A stretch of DNA of 64,000 bases from Rhea pennata (lineage: Eukaryota > Chordata > Aves > Rheiformes > Rheidae), in assembly GCF_028389875.1 (NCBI RefSeq), contig NW_026907680.1, positions 248,001-312,000 of the forward strand, given 5' to 3'. Below are positions 1 through 12,366 of this stretch, piece by piece; within the stretch, counting starts at the first letter, position 1; each line of letters starts with the position of its first letter. A program made the position numbers and the translations under genes. Under the pieces are notes generated by a model. That model was not told where the DNA came from and made no database searches. It saw only the letters and a list, made by a program, of their open reading frames with translations.

Positions 1-672
1 TGCTGAAGTTGGAAAGCACCCCTGGAGAACATCTGCCTCCACCCTCTTTTCTTTTATACCTGGAGGTATACCTGGAGCATGCTGACTGAGACTGTGTCCA
101 GTTGGGTTTTGAGCACCAGCAAGGATGGAGACTCATAGTCCTGCTGAGCAACTTGGTCCAGTCTTCCATCGCTCTTGCAGCAGAAAATCTTTTCTTACAT
201 TTCAATGGAATTTCTTGTATTTCTACATGTGCCTGTTGCCTCCCATCCTGCCACTGGCTGTCACAGAAGAATCTGTCTCTGTCTTCTTTATGCCATGTCC
301 CCATCAGGTACTTCTGTACATTCAAATTGCCCTGAGCCTTCTCCCCTTACACACTGAACAGGCCCAGCTATCTCTGTCTCTCCTCATACAGGAGATGCTC
401 CAGGCCCTTAGTCTTCTTTGTGGTTGGACTCACTCCAGTAGGTCCATGTTTCTCTTGTGCTGGTGGACCAAGCTCTCCAGGTGCGGCCTCACCAGTGCTG
501 AGCAGAGGGGAAGGATCACCTGCCTCCACCTGCTGGCAATGCTCTTCCTGATGCAGCCCAGGATACCATGGCTGCTCTTTGCCACCAGAGCACATTGCTG
601 GTTCATGGTCAGCTTGGTGCCCACCACAACCCCCAGGTCCTTCTCTGAAAAGCTCCTCTCCAGCACGGCCAG
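1..672 (-). mobile_element. CR1 LINE 3' fragment (copy A)
   Basis: Read on the minus strand this is the 3' part of a CR1 retrotransposon: the end of the reverse-transcriptase reading frame (residues like DLGVVVGTKL and QQCALVAKSS, then a segment ending LVRPHLESLV) followed by the 3' UTR. It is truncated by the window edge. The inverted counterpart is at about 58495-59183, where the CR1 3' end is complete. It forms the outer edge of the large inverted duplication. Confidence 0.8.
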
Positions 673-1509
673 GTATCAGCACCCCTCCCTGGTTACACAC
701 CAAGTCCCTGCTTCATCAGGACATTGTTGAAGAAGCAATGGGACACAGCGTGGAGCCCTCCTGGAGGCAGCTGCACAACACCTGCTGCTCTCCTCTCCTG
801 CACTGAGCTTGCCAACACCCCTGCTGCCTCCCCAGGCTGGTTGCTCCTTCCCAGGCACTAACAGCAGCTTTGTGGCCACTGGTGGCCTCTCAGGTCTTGA
901 GGCCCAAGTGAGCTCACTAGCAGAAGCAGCAGCAAGGTTCCTCCTCCTGGCTTCCAGGTGGGTGTGGCTGGAATCACCTCCCTGTCAGCACTGACACCAT
1001 TTTCCTGCCGCGACGCTCCCGGGTGCAAGGCACAAGTGCCCTCACACTCAGCATCAAAGCCTTGTGCCTGCCAGTGGCCATGCTGGGCTGCACTGGAGGG
1101 TTTTCCAGTGCAGGAGGACTGAAGTAGGGGACACAGAACAGATCCAGGAGCAATGTGCTCAGTGCTAAGAGAACGCTGAAAATGCTACATGTCTGTAGCA
1201 GGAAGAGAATGGAAGGGAGCAGAGGGACTGCTGTGGCTAAAAGGCAGCACCTGACTTGAGCAAGACCACACATGTGCTTCCATACAAAATACTTAGGCAG
1301 CTCCACCAAGCTGCAGAAGAAAGGTTAGCCAGTTGGTTACTCGCACGAGAAGGGACATGGACGTTACGGTGCCAGACATGCTCCGTATCCCTGCAGGCTT
1401 GTTAGAGGGAAGTGCAGTGTGCTTGGCAATTTTTGAAACCCCTTGGAGTTTAGGTTCAGCCTGTGGCAAGGATTTCTCACAGCCAGACCACTTAGTGGGA
1501 AACCATTAC

Positions 1510-1684
1510 CGTGCTGTGTAAAGCAAATATTTTTCACCAGCTTTGCATTGTATTTTGTGCCGGTCACATCCTTTCTGCTCAGAATATCACAATGCCTCTG
1601 TATTGCCCTGGAAAGTGGCATTTGCTGCAGATCCTTCAGTAGATGCATGGAGGCCAACACATGTACTTCCAACTTCACCTGCAC
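1510..1684 (-). CDS. Candidate exon of unrecognised gene (B, left copy)
   Basis: On the minus strand an exon-like segment begins after a pyrimidine-rich CTCTCCCAG acceptor and ends at an ACG|GTAATGG donor. It reads openly (VQVKLEVHVLASMHLLKDL, then LSRKDV, then a segment ending NICFTQH). The copies at 22748-22940 and 56554-56746 are 193 bp. This one is 18 bp shorter and lacks exactly six codons after the QQM triplet, so the frame is kept. I do not recognise the protein family. No flanking exons were established with confidence, so this may be a relic of a duplicated gene. Confidence 0.35.
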
Positions 1685-1920
1685 CTGGGAGAGGGGGAAA
1701 AAAAACCCCAGTGTTAGTTTTTCAGCACACGTAGCCCAAAGCGTTTGTGGAAATAAATAGTACATGGGACTGGAGAGTGCAAAAATGTAGAGAGATGTAA
1801 AGCCCTCAGAGGAAATCAAAATGAAAGGGGCCCACACAGAGGAAGACATTTGATTTTTTGTGTTTGATTATCACTCAACGGGCTCTTGAAAGAGAGTGAA
1901 GGAAATTCCACTGGATATCC

Positions 1921-2230
1921 CCATCAAAGGGATGGGGCCGAACTCTTTTCACTAGTGCCATGCAACAGGACAAGAGGCAACGGGCACAAACTGAACCAGC
2001 AGAAGCTCCGCCTCAATATGAGGAGGAATTTCTTTCCTGTGAGAGTGACCGAGCACTGGGAGAGGTTTCCCAGAGACATTGTGGAGTCTCCTCCTCTGGA
2101 GAGATTCAGACCCTGCCCGGATGCAACCCTGTCTAACATGGTCGAGGTGACCCTGCCTGAGCAGGGAGGTAGGACTAGATGATCCCCTGAGGTCCCTTCC
2201 AACCTTACCCATTCTGTGATTCTGTGATAT
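1921..2230 (+). mobile_element. CR1 LINE 3' end fragment
   Basis: This is the CR1 3' UTR consensus in plus orientation: ggatggggccgaactctttt, then the AGGCAACGGGCACAAACTGA segment, the GACCGAGCACTGGGAGAGGT segment, and the terminal ATTCTGTGATTCTGTGAT. The inverted match in block B'' is at 22212-22525, so insertion came before the block was duplicated. Confidence 0.85.
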
Positions 2231-3399
2231 GCACCACACGTTTTCAGAAAACCCACCGACCATATCTACTTACACCACTGCCCAACCTGGACTCCTGCAG
2301 GTTGGACTCCTGTCTCCAAGCGTCCCATCTTCCTTCACAGCTCAGAAAGGCAGTTTTATGGAGGACAAATCTTTTAGCCGCTTTCTGCTGAGCCTTCTCG
2401 ATGGAGATGTATATGCATACACAAACACACACACGGGTACCACTTGCCCTGTCGAAACTTCCTTTTTTTCCAGGGAAACTCCTCTACAGGACTATGTAAA
2501 CCAACCAAGAAGACCCTCAGTGTCTTCCTGCATCGAGCACAATCAGATAAAGTCTCAGAAGCCAATAAATGACATTGCTGCCAATCAGCACGGGATGACA
2601 TTCAAAAATGCTAGTGTTACGCAATAGGTTTGTGGACACGCCAGCAAATGTTGAAAGCTGTAGAGAAACAAATCACAGTGCTGGGTGAGGAAAAGATCCT
2701 GGAGCAAAAAGGACCTCTCTGATGATCTCCGTGCCTTGAAATAGGTCCTGTCACAAAGCAGGGACTCCAGAGGAACCAGTTTGCCCTCCTCCTCCGCCCA
2801 TACCTTTCCTTTGTCGGAGCCTGGGAAGCACACTGCATACACGAGTGGAAGGCCCACATCTCCAGTGGATCTGAGGAGCTTTCCTTCTCTGACAATACCT
2901 ATGCAGACTCTTCCTGGGCCCTTCTGCGAATGGAGCCATTAGGAGCCACAGTCATCTCAGTGTGGCCGGGGACACTGGTGGGGAGTTCTTGTTTTCTTCT
3001 TGAAGTTGTATGAGTAAAGAGAAAAGCAAGAACTCAGCCCGTCCAGGAGAGCTCCTGCTGAAGGTGGCAGCCCAGCATGCCAAGAGGCCCACTTGTGTTC
3101 TGAGGCCGTACTTGAAGACCAGGCTGAGAAAATTGTGGGCTTTCCCTGAGGGCTTTGGCTCCCCAGTATGGCTTAAGGCCTTTGTGATGAGGAGATCCCG
3201 CACCCTTTTCCGATCCAAATCATGCTCCCATATGGGCAGCTGACTCTCTGCTGTGACAAACGTGGTCTGGAGGAAAAAGCCAGCCCAAGATGTCTTTCTG
3301 CCTTGCTTGCTTCTGGTAGGGATCAATCTTTTCAAACAAACCGAAACCAGAACCACTCATTCCTCTCCATGTTATAGGTTCCCCAAATAAGAGCTACAG

Positions 3400-5200
3400 A
3401 AGGATCAATGCACAGGGAATGGCTGGGCAATAAAGTGCCAGAGGGTATTTGCTGCAGGAGGAGTAAGGCCTCTTGGGGAGTAAATGACCACATCTGAACT
3501 TTGCATGTACCAGGGCAGGCTGTGAGCTAACAGCTCTTGGTCAGGAAGGAGAGGCAAGAGAGAGGTCGCTGAAAGCCGCATCTCCTTGCCCTGCAGAGGT
3601 GAGAAGAAGCCCAGCAGAAGTGCTTTGAAGAGGAAGAGAGAAGCCAAGCAAGGAGCCGCATGTGGCCCTGCCACACATTGGCGGTGTGCTTTCAGCCCAA
3701 GGTGGGGGTGCGCTTCTGGAAGGACCAAGCAGGCAAAGGCTTTGTGTCTCCTGCCTCTGGCTGAGGAAGCTCCCAGGCCCCAGGCTGCTGGAAGAAGACC
3801 CTGTTGGGGCAATCAGTGCATTTTTGGCTGTTCTGCACCTACTTGCTGCTGTTCCAGCCTGTGCTAGAAAGACTGTGCTGAAGCACCAGCAGCTCTCGGA
3901 ACACTGACCTCAAGCACTTAGTGAGCTGCAGTTTGCAAGCAGAACCTCCGTGTACTTGCTGCTGCTCCAGCCTTTGCAAGAGAGGCCTAGGCTGGAGTAA
4001 CATCTCGTTGGAATCGGACTCTCTCCTAAGCCAGAGGTCTGTCTGCAGAGAAGGCAGTGCCTGGCCTGGCCCTGGGGCCTGTGGGGCAGAGGCTCTGCGG
4101 GCTGGCAGAGGCCATGTGGGGTTTTCTGGGAGGAAAACGTCTGCACTGGAGGGGAAGAGAGCTAAATTCCCTAACTCTCCCTCCCACCGCACTTCTGTTC
4201 TGCCTTCCTCCCCTTCTCGCACCATGGCTCCACCGCCTGCTGCTTTTCCTGCCAGCACCAAATGCCCTCTCCCATGTCTATTGCCTGCCTTAGCCAACAC
4301 ACACCAGCCCACTTCTGGGGCACTTGGCTGTGCCCCAGAGAGCCCTCCTGGCAGCAGGGCACTGCCTTGGGGCACCCACCTCTTGGCAGGTGCCAAGGAG
4401 CAGCTGCCACAAAGGCTCCTGGGGCCAGCAGAGCTGCTGCTGCTGCTGCTGCTGTGCGTGGGCAGAGCAGGGGCAAAAGCACTTTCTGAGCTTCCCCACA
4501 GACCTGCTGACCCCTCAGCAGCCTCCCCAGTCTCCAGCTCTTCTCCAGCCTTGGCACCTCCTTTTCCCTTCCCCCAAAACAACAGCGTGGAACAGAAAGC
4601 CAGCACTCAGGAAACCTCCTTCCCTGTGGAGTGGTCCCTGCCTTGACTTTCCTCCGGGCAAGCTCCTGGGGCTGAGCAGCAGCTCTGAGCAGCCTTGCCC
4701 CACACAGCCTCTGATCTGGGACAGCAAGATCCTGCCCTTCTGTGGGCTGCTACTTCCCACCATGGCTTCTCCACGCAGCGCTGCAGGCAGTTGCCCAGGC
4801 GGGCTGAGTGCTGACCAAGGCAGGTGGCAGAGGCATGGCCCTGGGCACCCTGACCTCCCAGGACACTGCTCTCAGCCACAGCCCTGGGCACACCTGGCTG
4901 CACGCACGCCCTGCTCGCACAGCCCTGCCGCCCTCCCCGGTAGAAGGGAGCCGTGCCGCCCTGTCCCTCGGACACTGTGGCAGCAAGTCCCTGCCCTAAA
5001 GCACCAGCTGCTCCACCGAGAGAGCTCTCCGGAAAGATGGCCTCAACCATCACCTGCGCGAGGTCTCCAGGACCCCGCGAGCAGCTCAGCAGCACTGCCC
5101 TGCAGCCAGAGACTTCCCACTGGAAGGGCTCTGCCCATTTCTGCCAGAAGGAGCTCTCAGCTGCTGCCTCCCTCCTGAGCATCTGGAGCTTCCCTCCGTT
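3400..5200. repeat. Duplicated block C, left copy
   Basis: GC-rich sequence whose inverted copy C' lies at about 51980-53795 (matching positions sum to about 57,171-57,200). It includes a polymorphic CTG/CAG run (4434-4454, matching 52727-52744). Many long overlapping frames are open on both strands because of base composition. None has splice sites or a recognisable domain that I trust. Homology with the right copy stops near position 4965, which is where the right copy is joined to block D'. Confidence 0.65.
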
Positions 5201-5889
5201 TTGTCTCAGCTCAGCTCAGCACGGGCAGGCAGTGCCCTCAGCACTGCGGCTCCTGGCAGAGGAGCTGCCCCTGCACCCAGCAGGGAAGTCATTTCCCCAG
5301 GCTTCGGGGAGTGAGTGAGCTGAGTCAGCCTGGGCCCCTCATTTCTTTGGGGAGAAGCCCTCCAGGTGGCGGGACAGACACCTCCATCCCATGCACACCA
5401 CTATCCCCCAGGACAGTTGTGGGATTCATCGTGCCTAAGCTGCCGTGTGCCCAAAAGAGGTGCACAGAAGTGTGCGAGCTCCTTGTCCCCCCTCCCATTT
5501 CCAGTCCAAGGTGGTGGAAGGTGGGAGTCAGCTGCTGCCGTGGAAACACTGGGTGACACCAGAGGTGCCAGAGGTGATCCAGGGCATGTGCAAGTGCCTG
5601 CGAGCTCTCCCTGGGCAATGCGCAGAGATGCAGACCTATGTGTAGCATCATCTGGGGGCTCTGGGGGACATTCCCTGGCTGTGCAGGATGCACCAGCTGC
5701 CCACGCCTGGCAGGAGGAAACTTCGCCTTCGGCACTGAGCCAGGGCTTTGCTGCCTGCCAAGGCCTTGCTGGAGGTTTCCCTGCCATCGGTCCGTTCTCA
5801 GCACTTTCTTGCACCGGGGGCAGCAGCAGCAGCAGCCTGTGCTGTGTCGCCATGGGTGGAGGCTGGTGCAGTGCCCCACTGCCCCCCTC

Positions 5890-6393
5890 CCCTCGCAGCC
5901 AGGTTTCCCGCGTGGGGCCATGGCCGGGCTGAGCACAGCCGCAGCACCCAGCCCAGCCGGTCCCCCGGTGGGCTTATCCCTGCCCAAGAACCTCCCACTG
6001 CGGGGGTCGGGGCAGCCCCACAAGTGCCCCGTGCAGCCCCTCCCCACTGCAGGGCCAGCACTTGCCGGGGGCCCCGGGGGTCCCGGTCCCCTCTGTGACA
6101 TGGGCTGGAGTCACAGGGGACATCTCTGCTGGGTCACAGCCACCGCTGCCCTCTCCCGCCCGCCCACGCACCCTCCCCACTCGTCCCGCACAGCCCGCCA
6201 CAGCGCAGGCGCTGGGGCTGCTCTGGGCACCGCTGTGCTGCCAGGAGCCGACGAGCCCCAGCGGGAGCCGGCGACGGGAGCCCGGGGCAGCGCGGGGCTG
6301 CGCTGAAGAGCGCAGCAGGAGCAGCCGAGTGGCCAGGAGGGCTTTGCCGGGGCCCTCCCGCTGCGCGGCCAAGCCAGAGCGCCCAGCACGGAC
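5890..6393 (+). promoter_or_regulatory. CpG-island promoter of the CCDC81-like gene
   Basis: The 500 bases before the ATG at 6394 are very rich in G+C and CpG (for example cgacgggagcccggggcagc and gctgcgcggccaagccagag), unlike the flanking introns. There is no TATA box in a sensible place, as is usual for a CpG-island start. The transcription start itself cannot be fixed from sequence alone. The part from about 5200 to 5890 holds no gene that I can support. Confidence 0.5.
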
Positions 6394-9300
6394 ATGGAGC
6401 TCCGGGACGCTGGCCGCGCCACGCAGCATGAGCAGCGGGTGCCCGTCATCCCCCTGCGGGGTAAGGCCTTCGCGACCTCCTTGCCCAGGATCGCTGTCGA
6501 GAGGCTGAGCGCCAAGATGGGCTGTAGATGCCCGGGGGCTTTGGGGAGCCTGGGCAGTCTGGGGGTGCCCCAAGGGTCCTCCGCTGATGGTGCCTTGTGG
6601 TGCAGGGGGCATGACGTGTCTTTGCCTTGCTTTGCAGTGGCCGTGCCCATCTGGGAGGGTGTCTCCAACTACATCCAGGAGAAGCTGGTGCTGAACAAGG
6701 TGGGTGTGCCATCCTCTCCCTCCCCTCCCATACCCATGCTGGCAGCAGCACTGACCCCTCGGGGCCATGGGCCGCAATAGTCCTGCCCCTCCTCTCCAAG
6801 CAGAAGCAACCTCCCTGCAGAAGCATGCTGCAAATGACAGCTGTGCCCCAGACTGACTTCTCCCAAAAGGGAGGTGCCCAATGTGCAGTGCAGCTGTGGT
6901 TGCTGGAAGGGTGGGAGGCTTTCTGGGCCCTCTCTGGAGATCCTGGCAGAGTGCAAGGCCAGAAAGGGAGCCGTTCTGGGAAAGCCTTTTCTTCGTGTGC
7001 TGGAGGGGCGGCAACGTTGCCTTTGGAGGCTGAGGAGGAGGGGGAGGAAACTATGGGGAATGGCCTTCTCAGGGAGTTCTCCAGGGCTTCCGCCAAGCTT
7101 TCCAGAAGGCTCTGTCTTGCCCCTTTGCATGCCAGCCATGGGCAGGGCACCTAGCACCGTGGCCATGCTTGGAGAACAACTCTCTCTTTGTCTGTCTCCC
7201 ATGCTTCTAAGGCTTCTCTCTACTTCTCTGGCTGCAGGATGTGAGAATTATTCCCCTTGGCACCTTCAGTGTTGTTACAAAACAAGTCGTTGCTGGCAAG
7301 AACGGTCCTCTGACTGTTCAGAGACCCGCATTTCGCCTCTCAAGCAACCTTCTGGATCTTCATGGCCTCAGCCACGAGGAGGCCTCTGTTGCTGGTAAGA
7401 AGGCAGACTGAAACCTCGGCTTCCCCTGGGGACATCGCGGGGCTGTGGCTCTCTGCTGTTTCCCAGGGGCTGTTAGAAATCGAGACTTGCTGCCCCGGGT
7501 GCTGAGCAGAGCTTCAGGGTGTTTTGATTGTCACAACATTATAATGCAGAATCCAACGAGAGTCTCTCGGTGTGTCTCTCTCTTGCACTGGCTCGAACAC
7601 GTGGCTCCATAGTGGGGCTTTTGTGGCTGCTGCTTCCAGTGCCGTGTAGTTGCCACTGTTGTTCCCCGTTGATGCCACAGCAGCCGTCTGCTCAAAAGGA
7701 CAAGTCCTTCCTATTGCTTCCTAACACCGATGGATTAAGAGGCAGCGTGGAAGGCTGTTGTGCAGCCCATGTGTTTTCCTCCTCCTTTGGAGCCAGCGTG
7801 ACATGGCACAGCTAAGGCTCGTCAAAGCTGGCATGGTCTGAGTGCCGGCACCATTCCTCTGTGCACTGCCTTCTGCTGGCAGCTGGCCCCCTTGCTGCTC
7901 TGCTTGGCCTGCCCTCCTGCCTCCCGCTCCCAGGAGATGGTCAGGGCTCGCTCTTGGTGTCTGTGCAGGGAAGGAAGCCCTGCGGTAGCCTTGGCCCAGG
8001 AGGCTGCAGAGTGCTTTGAATTTGGGCCAGGGAGGGCTGACAGGAGCCTCCTGTGGGGGCTTTTGTGGGGGTTAAAGCAGAGAGCTCTGCAGCTCCGTGC
8101 TGCCGCAAGACCTTCAGGCGCCCAGCACTGTGTGGGAGCCTGCTGAAGGGTTCTGTCCGTGACTGTGCTGCTCTTTGCTTGTTGCCTAGGGCGCAGGAAA
8201 GCTGAGACCCTCAAGTATCCTCACGTAGCCGTGGCCATCTCCGTGCCTTGGAAAACAGTGGTGGCCTGCGTGGAGGAGACTGTGTACCTTCTGTCTTGCT
8301 GCCTGGCCAATGGGAAGAACGTGGCCCTTCTTTTCAAGGGCATTGGCGTGCTTCTCATTGAAGGCAAAGAGGTGACAATGTGGTTTTACAGAGGCTTTCT
8401 GTGCAGGCTGAATGCCTCCCCACAGCTGCTCAAAGCTCTTCTGGATGTAAGTCTGCCTTTTTCCACAGCTCTCCTTCTCACCCCTTTGCAAGCCTGGCCA
8501 AGTCCAAAGCAACCGCTTTCCCCCCACTGCCGGGTCCTGGGAGTTCTTTCCTGCTAGGCTTCCTCCAGAAGTCTTCCAGAAAGTCAGCCTTTCCTTGGGG
8601 TCTTTGTGTTAGGATCCCATTTGTCTCCAGGCCTCCTCTGGCCATGTTTGGGATTGTGGGGCAGTGCGTCCAACAGCTGCTCCTCAAGTTGCAGAAGACT
8701 CTCGGGGTTTGTCACAGACAAAGTCATTGCAAGCCAGGGCCTTTGCCCAGGTCTCCAGTGCAGCCGTGTCATTCAGCCTGGCCTTTCTGGTGCAGAAGGC
8801 CTCTGTTTGCCTCCCTTGACTTCTCCACTACGCAACAAGTGCTCTCCCACATCAGCCTCTTGGCTCTTGCCCTTGACAGAAGCCTGCCAGTGCTTCTGGC
8901 CATCTGCCTGTATTATTCCGCACCTGCTGGTCTGTAGAATGGAGGTGGGGGTGGCTGTGAGCAAGAGCGAGGGGTGTTTCCCTCTTTCTGAGTGGCAGCT
9001 TCTTCTCTGATTAGTGGAAACATGGTCTGCCCTTGTGGGCAGCAAGGTCCTTTTCTTCGTAGCATCTCACCCATGTCTCTGCCCTTTGCAGATGCCAGAG
9101 ATGAGGCATCCAGTTCTCGCAAGCACCCAAACAGCGGCTTCCCTGATCCATTCTGGCTCTCTCATTGTCTTTCCAACGTGAGTACTTTGGTTTGCTCCTT
9201 TCCACCTGAGTTCCTGGCTCACCCAGAGAGCAGCTCCTCACTGCAGGTTTGGTCGAGATGTGTTACCAGAGCTAGTGAAGGCTGCTCAGGATGTGCTTGC

Positions 9301-10387
9301 AGAGCAAGTCTTCCGAGGAGTTGGATCCCCGTGTGCTGCAGCCATGCCCTGGCTTTGTTTGGGCTCTGTGTGGGGGTTCTGCTGAGCTCTGTGCTGGCTC
9401 CCACCTTGTGAAGGCCTTTGTTCCACTAGTGGCCCAGGAATGGAGGCTGTTCTTTGCAGATGCTCTGCCCTGAGCTTGGGAGGGATTGCAAGGGCTGTGG
9501 AGGTCTAGATTAGAATTTCCTACGACGGTGGAAAGCTGGAGGAAAGGGGCCTTGTCTGATGTGCCTGCACAGGAGCCTGCTCAGGAGCTGTCAGACAGGC
9601 TGCAGTGTTGACCTGGAGGGTTTGCTTTGGAAAGCTGAGAAGGAGCTCTCTCCCCAGGGGTAGAGGGAAGGCCTGGAGCAGTGTGAGGAGGAAGCTTGTG
9701 GCCCTGCAGGCAGGCATGCTGGGCCCCTGCACTTCCTGAGGGAGTCCTGCAGGAGATGAGACCTGTCCTGCATATTCCCCCTTTGGGAAAGGCTGCTCTT
9801 CCTAGCAGCCATGTGTCTGTGTGCCCAGAATTCACAGAAGCAGCAAAGGACACGCAGGGCCCTTCCTTGCGAGTGGTGTCTTTTTCTGGTTTACAGGTAT
9901 GTGCTTGAGAGTGCCCCTCGAAGACCATCTGTGGGAGCTGTGAAGCCCACGTGGGAAGAGGAGAAGGGACTAGATGTTGCCAGCAGCAAGGAAGGTAATG
10001 GAGTGGCTGATGCCTGGCTGGGCTTTGCACCTTCTCCTTTGTTGGTCCTTGGCAGGGCATTGGAGCCAAGGCTGCAGCACCGTGGCTCGCCTAGCATGAG
10101 GCACTAGAGGCAAGGCAGCTCAGCCCTGATGGGGAGTCGACAATCTGCTCACTTGTGCCAAGACTTCCTTCCACCTTCAAAGCAATTCGTTCTGCCCTTG
10201 CCTTCTGTGTTTCTCCTACACATTCCCAAAGCACAGCCTTTGGCTTGACTGTGTGTTTTCTTCCCTTCTGATTGCAGAGCATGTATCTGGCCAGCGCCTC
10301 CTCCAGCGAGAGAGGCAGCCTGAATCCAAAGTGGTGGCTACCACTGTGGAGGAAGGCACGGTGGAGGAAGAGCCTCGAGGCAGCTGA
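6394..10387 (+). CDS. CCDC81-like protein with tandem HU domains
   Basis: Seven exons join in phase: 6394-6460, 6638-6699, 7238-7394, 8190-8446, 9092-9177, 9897-9994 and 10278-10387 (TGA at 10385). They predict 278 aa. The first part (IWEGVSNYIQEKLVLNK, RIIPLGTFSVV, GPLTVQRPAFRLS) and the second (VVACVEETVYLLS, LLFKGIGVLLIEG, VTMWFYRGFL) follow, in order, the two HU-like halves of CCDC81, a eukaryotic relative of bacterial DNA-bending HU linked to cilia and centrosomes. The product is much shorter than mammalian CCDC81 (about 650 aa) and lacks its coiled-coil half; the tail is acidic (VEEGTVEEEPRGS). A module-homologous segment at 9247 (GRDVLPELVKAAQDVL) could be an alternative exon, but it runs into TGA at 9400 and is not needed for phase. 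The 86-bp fifth exon is shared with the array downstream. No frame break is seen. Confidence 0.72.
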
Positions 10388-10984
10388 GACACTTGGGGGA
10401 ATGGCGGAGGGTGACCCTGTAGCCTTGTGTGTCTTGGAGGGTGATGTTTCCCTTGGACACAAGGTCCTGAGGAGCTCTGAATGCCTTTTAAGCTCTGCCA
10501 CGAGGACTAGGCCTCCCTCGCTGGTTGGGCAGACAAGAGCAAGTGCCTGGCAGAGCCTGCTCTTGGCTTTCTGCCCCCGCTGCCTCTGCTTCCAGCTTCC
10601 AGACCTTTGGGCAACTCAATGTAATTGGTCCTTCGGGAAGAGGAGGGCCTTTTCCCCTAGCCCATAGATGAAAGTAAGGAGAATGCTGCTCCTCTGTGGA
10701 GAGCAGGGCTGGGTGTCTCAGGGCAATTTTGGAGGCTGAGGAAGAGTCTGCATGCGCTTGTCAAGCCTTGTGAGGAGCTAAGTGGAAAAGCTCAACTGGT
10801 GTGAGGTGGAAGAGGGGTGTGCAGGGAATGCTGCTGGAGGGGAGGATGCCTTGGGTGAATATCTCCCCAAAGCTGTGGTGTTTCCCCTTGGGCAATGCCC
10901 TTCCTTTGACTGCCAGCAGCAAGGAGGAAGGAGGGTCATTTCCAGGCAGCAGTCAGGGGTGGCGAGCAGCAGGCTCGAGAGGGT
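10388..10984. other. Interval between the HU gene and the module array
   Basis: Holds the likely 3' UTR of the CCDC81-like gene. It also contains a stretch at 10480-10667 that is matched in inverted orientation at 52029-52226, the point where the right-hand duplicate resumes after losing the HU exons. I see no independent gene. Confidence 0.45.
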
Positions 10985-11363
10985 GTGGCCATGGCTCAGG
11001 CAGCCCTTAGAGGCAAGGACGAGTTGTTTGGGCACTTGGAAGAGGATGGGAAGGAGGGACATGAGTGCCTGAAGACGGAAGGACTGCAAGGGACAGAGCA
11101 GTTATTCCCGGTTCCCTTTCTGAAGCTTCCAAGAAAGCTTGTCCTTGGGGGCCACACCGCAGTGGCTACTGGAGTGCTCAGGACAGTGGGTAATGGTGTG
11201 TGCTGGACCTGTCCTTGGAGCTGACCCTGCTGCTCTCCTTGGTGCCTGGAGAAAAAGTCCTACTGTGGGCACCCAGAGCTTTCCCTCGGGCACGCTGTGT
11301 AGCCCTGGGTGTTTGGGTGGTGGAGAGTCTCTGTGTCACACTTCCCCACGGTGTGTATTTGCA

Positions 11364-11488
11364 GCATGCTGCCAGCAATTCAGCCTAGCTCTGCAAAGGA
11401 GGATTTAGTGGGCTGGAGGAAGCAGCTGCCAGAGGCCAGAGCGGGAGCTGGCGGGCCTGAGATTGGCTATCAGAAGTCAAGAGAGGTA
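11364..11488 (+). CDS. Candidate module exon (first unit)
   Basis: Begins around TTTGCAG and ends at a GAGAG|GTAGGTG donor. It reads LPAIQPSSAKEDLVGWRK and then acidic and Gln-rich residues to SRE. Equivalent segments in later units end at AGACAG|GTAGGTG (16429) and GAGCA|GTAAGTG (13153). The sequence is more diverged between units than the 86-bp exon, and I do not recognise the protein. Confidence 0.3.
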
Positions 11489-12280
11489 GGTGCTCCTGAT
11501 GGAGGTCCTTCTTTTGCCAGCTTGCTTTCTGCCAAAGCATCGTGGTGTGGGCACTGGCTGGACAAGAGCCCTTCCCATGGGTTCCGCTGGGCCCTGCCTG
11601 ACTGTCCCCGGGGTTTGCTGTCAAAGGCGCTGCTTGTGCTCTACTTCTGCAATGCATCTCTCATGATTCCTTGACTCTCCATTAACCTCTCCCAGCAGAG
11701 CCTCTGGGGCCCTCGCTCTAGTGGCCGTGGAACTGCTGGGCCTTTCTGCTATAGCAGATGGAGAGATTCTGTTCAGCGGTGTGATTATTCAGATGCTTGG
11801 TTCAAACAGGAAAGGGATGTTCAGCCTTGCTGGGCTTCCCTTCAGGGTAAAAGAGCACTGACAGGGAAGGGTCAGAGCAGAGGCTGAGAAAGAACCTTCC
11901 CTTCTGGGAAAACAGAGCTGCCGTAACCCCCACTGCCCTCTCTCATCCTCCCTAGCAGGACTGCCCTGCACATTGCCCTAGAGTTTAGTGAGCTGCCTTC
12001 CCCTGCACTTGCCTGCCTTGACTTCCCAATGCTCTGCTGGATTAGCCTCTTTGTGCTTGCCCTGGACATAATCCTGCCAGAGCTTTTAGACTTTTGCCTA
12101 TATTCTCCTACAGCTGGTCTTGTGTGGAATGGAGGGGCTGCTGTGAGCCACAATGATGGGTATTTCAGAGTTTCTGAGAGGCAGCTTCTTCTTTTCTGAG
12201 TAGTGGAAACTTTAGCTGCCTTTGCCAGCAGCAAGATTCTTTCCTTGGCAGCATCTCACCGGTGTTTCTCACCTTAGCAG

Positions 12281-12366
12281 ATGCTGGAGATGAGGGACTC
12301 AGTCCTCGAAGCCAGCCAGAGGAGTGAGACTGAGGCCCCTTGTGCTCTTCCAAGTATTTTTCCAAC
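12281..12366 (+). CDS. 86-bp module exon, unit 1
   Basis: The acceptor is CCTTAGCAG and the donor AAC|GTGAGTAC. Phase enters at 0 and leaves at 2, identical to the fifth exon of the CCDC81-like gene. It reads LEMRDSVLEASQRSE with a FPT end. The following segment (12428 on) continues FVTAAVPGL, then AALKVLWKQ, and meets TAG about 27 codons later. Confidence 0.5.

Larger units (their letters stand above)
830..3870. repeat. Duplicated block B, left copy
   Basis: About 3 kb of low-copy sequence present three times in this window. The counterparts are B'' at about 20560-23638 and B' at about 53780-57165, both inverted relative to this copy. For the left and B'' copies matching positions sum to about 24,415-24,455, so they form an inverted repeat with a 16.7-kb spacer. 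The block contains one CR1 fragment and a candidate 175-bp exon (1510-1684). Beyond those I recognise no gene: the open frames here are short and on both strands. Confidence 0.75.

Noticed and set aside
3839..5182. Several 150-280 codon frames on both strands in block C (and in C')
   Set aside because: High G+C and CTG runs keep frames open. There are no coherent splice sites, no domain, and the frames differ between the two copies.
5325..7154. Long minus-strand frames over the HU gene promoter and first introns
   Set aside because: They lie antisense to exons with clear domain matches and show only Pro/Gly/Arg/Ala-rich composition.
9247..9402. Extra exon of the HU gene reading GRDVLPELVKAAQDVL
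   Set aside because: The seven-exon model is in phase without it, and including it leads to TGA unless a weak donor is used. Kept only as an alternative.
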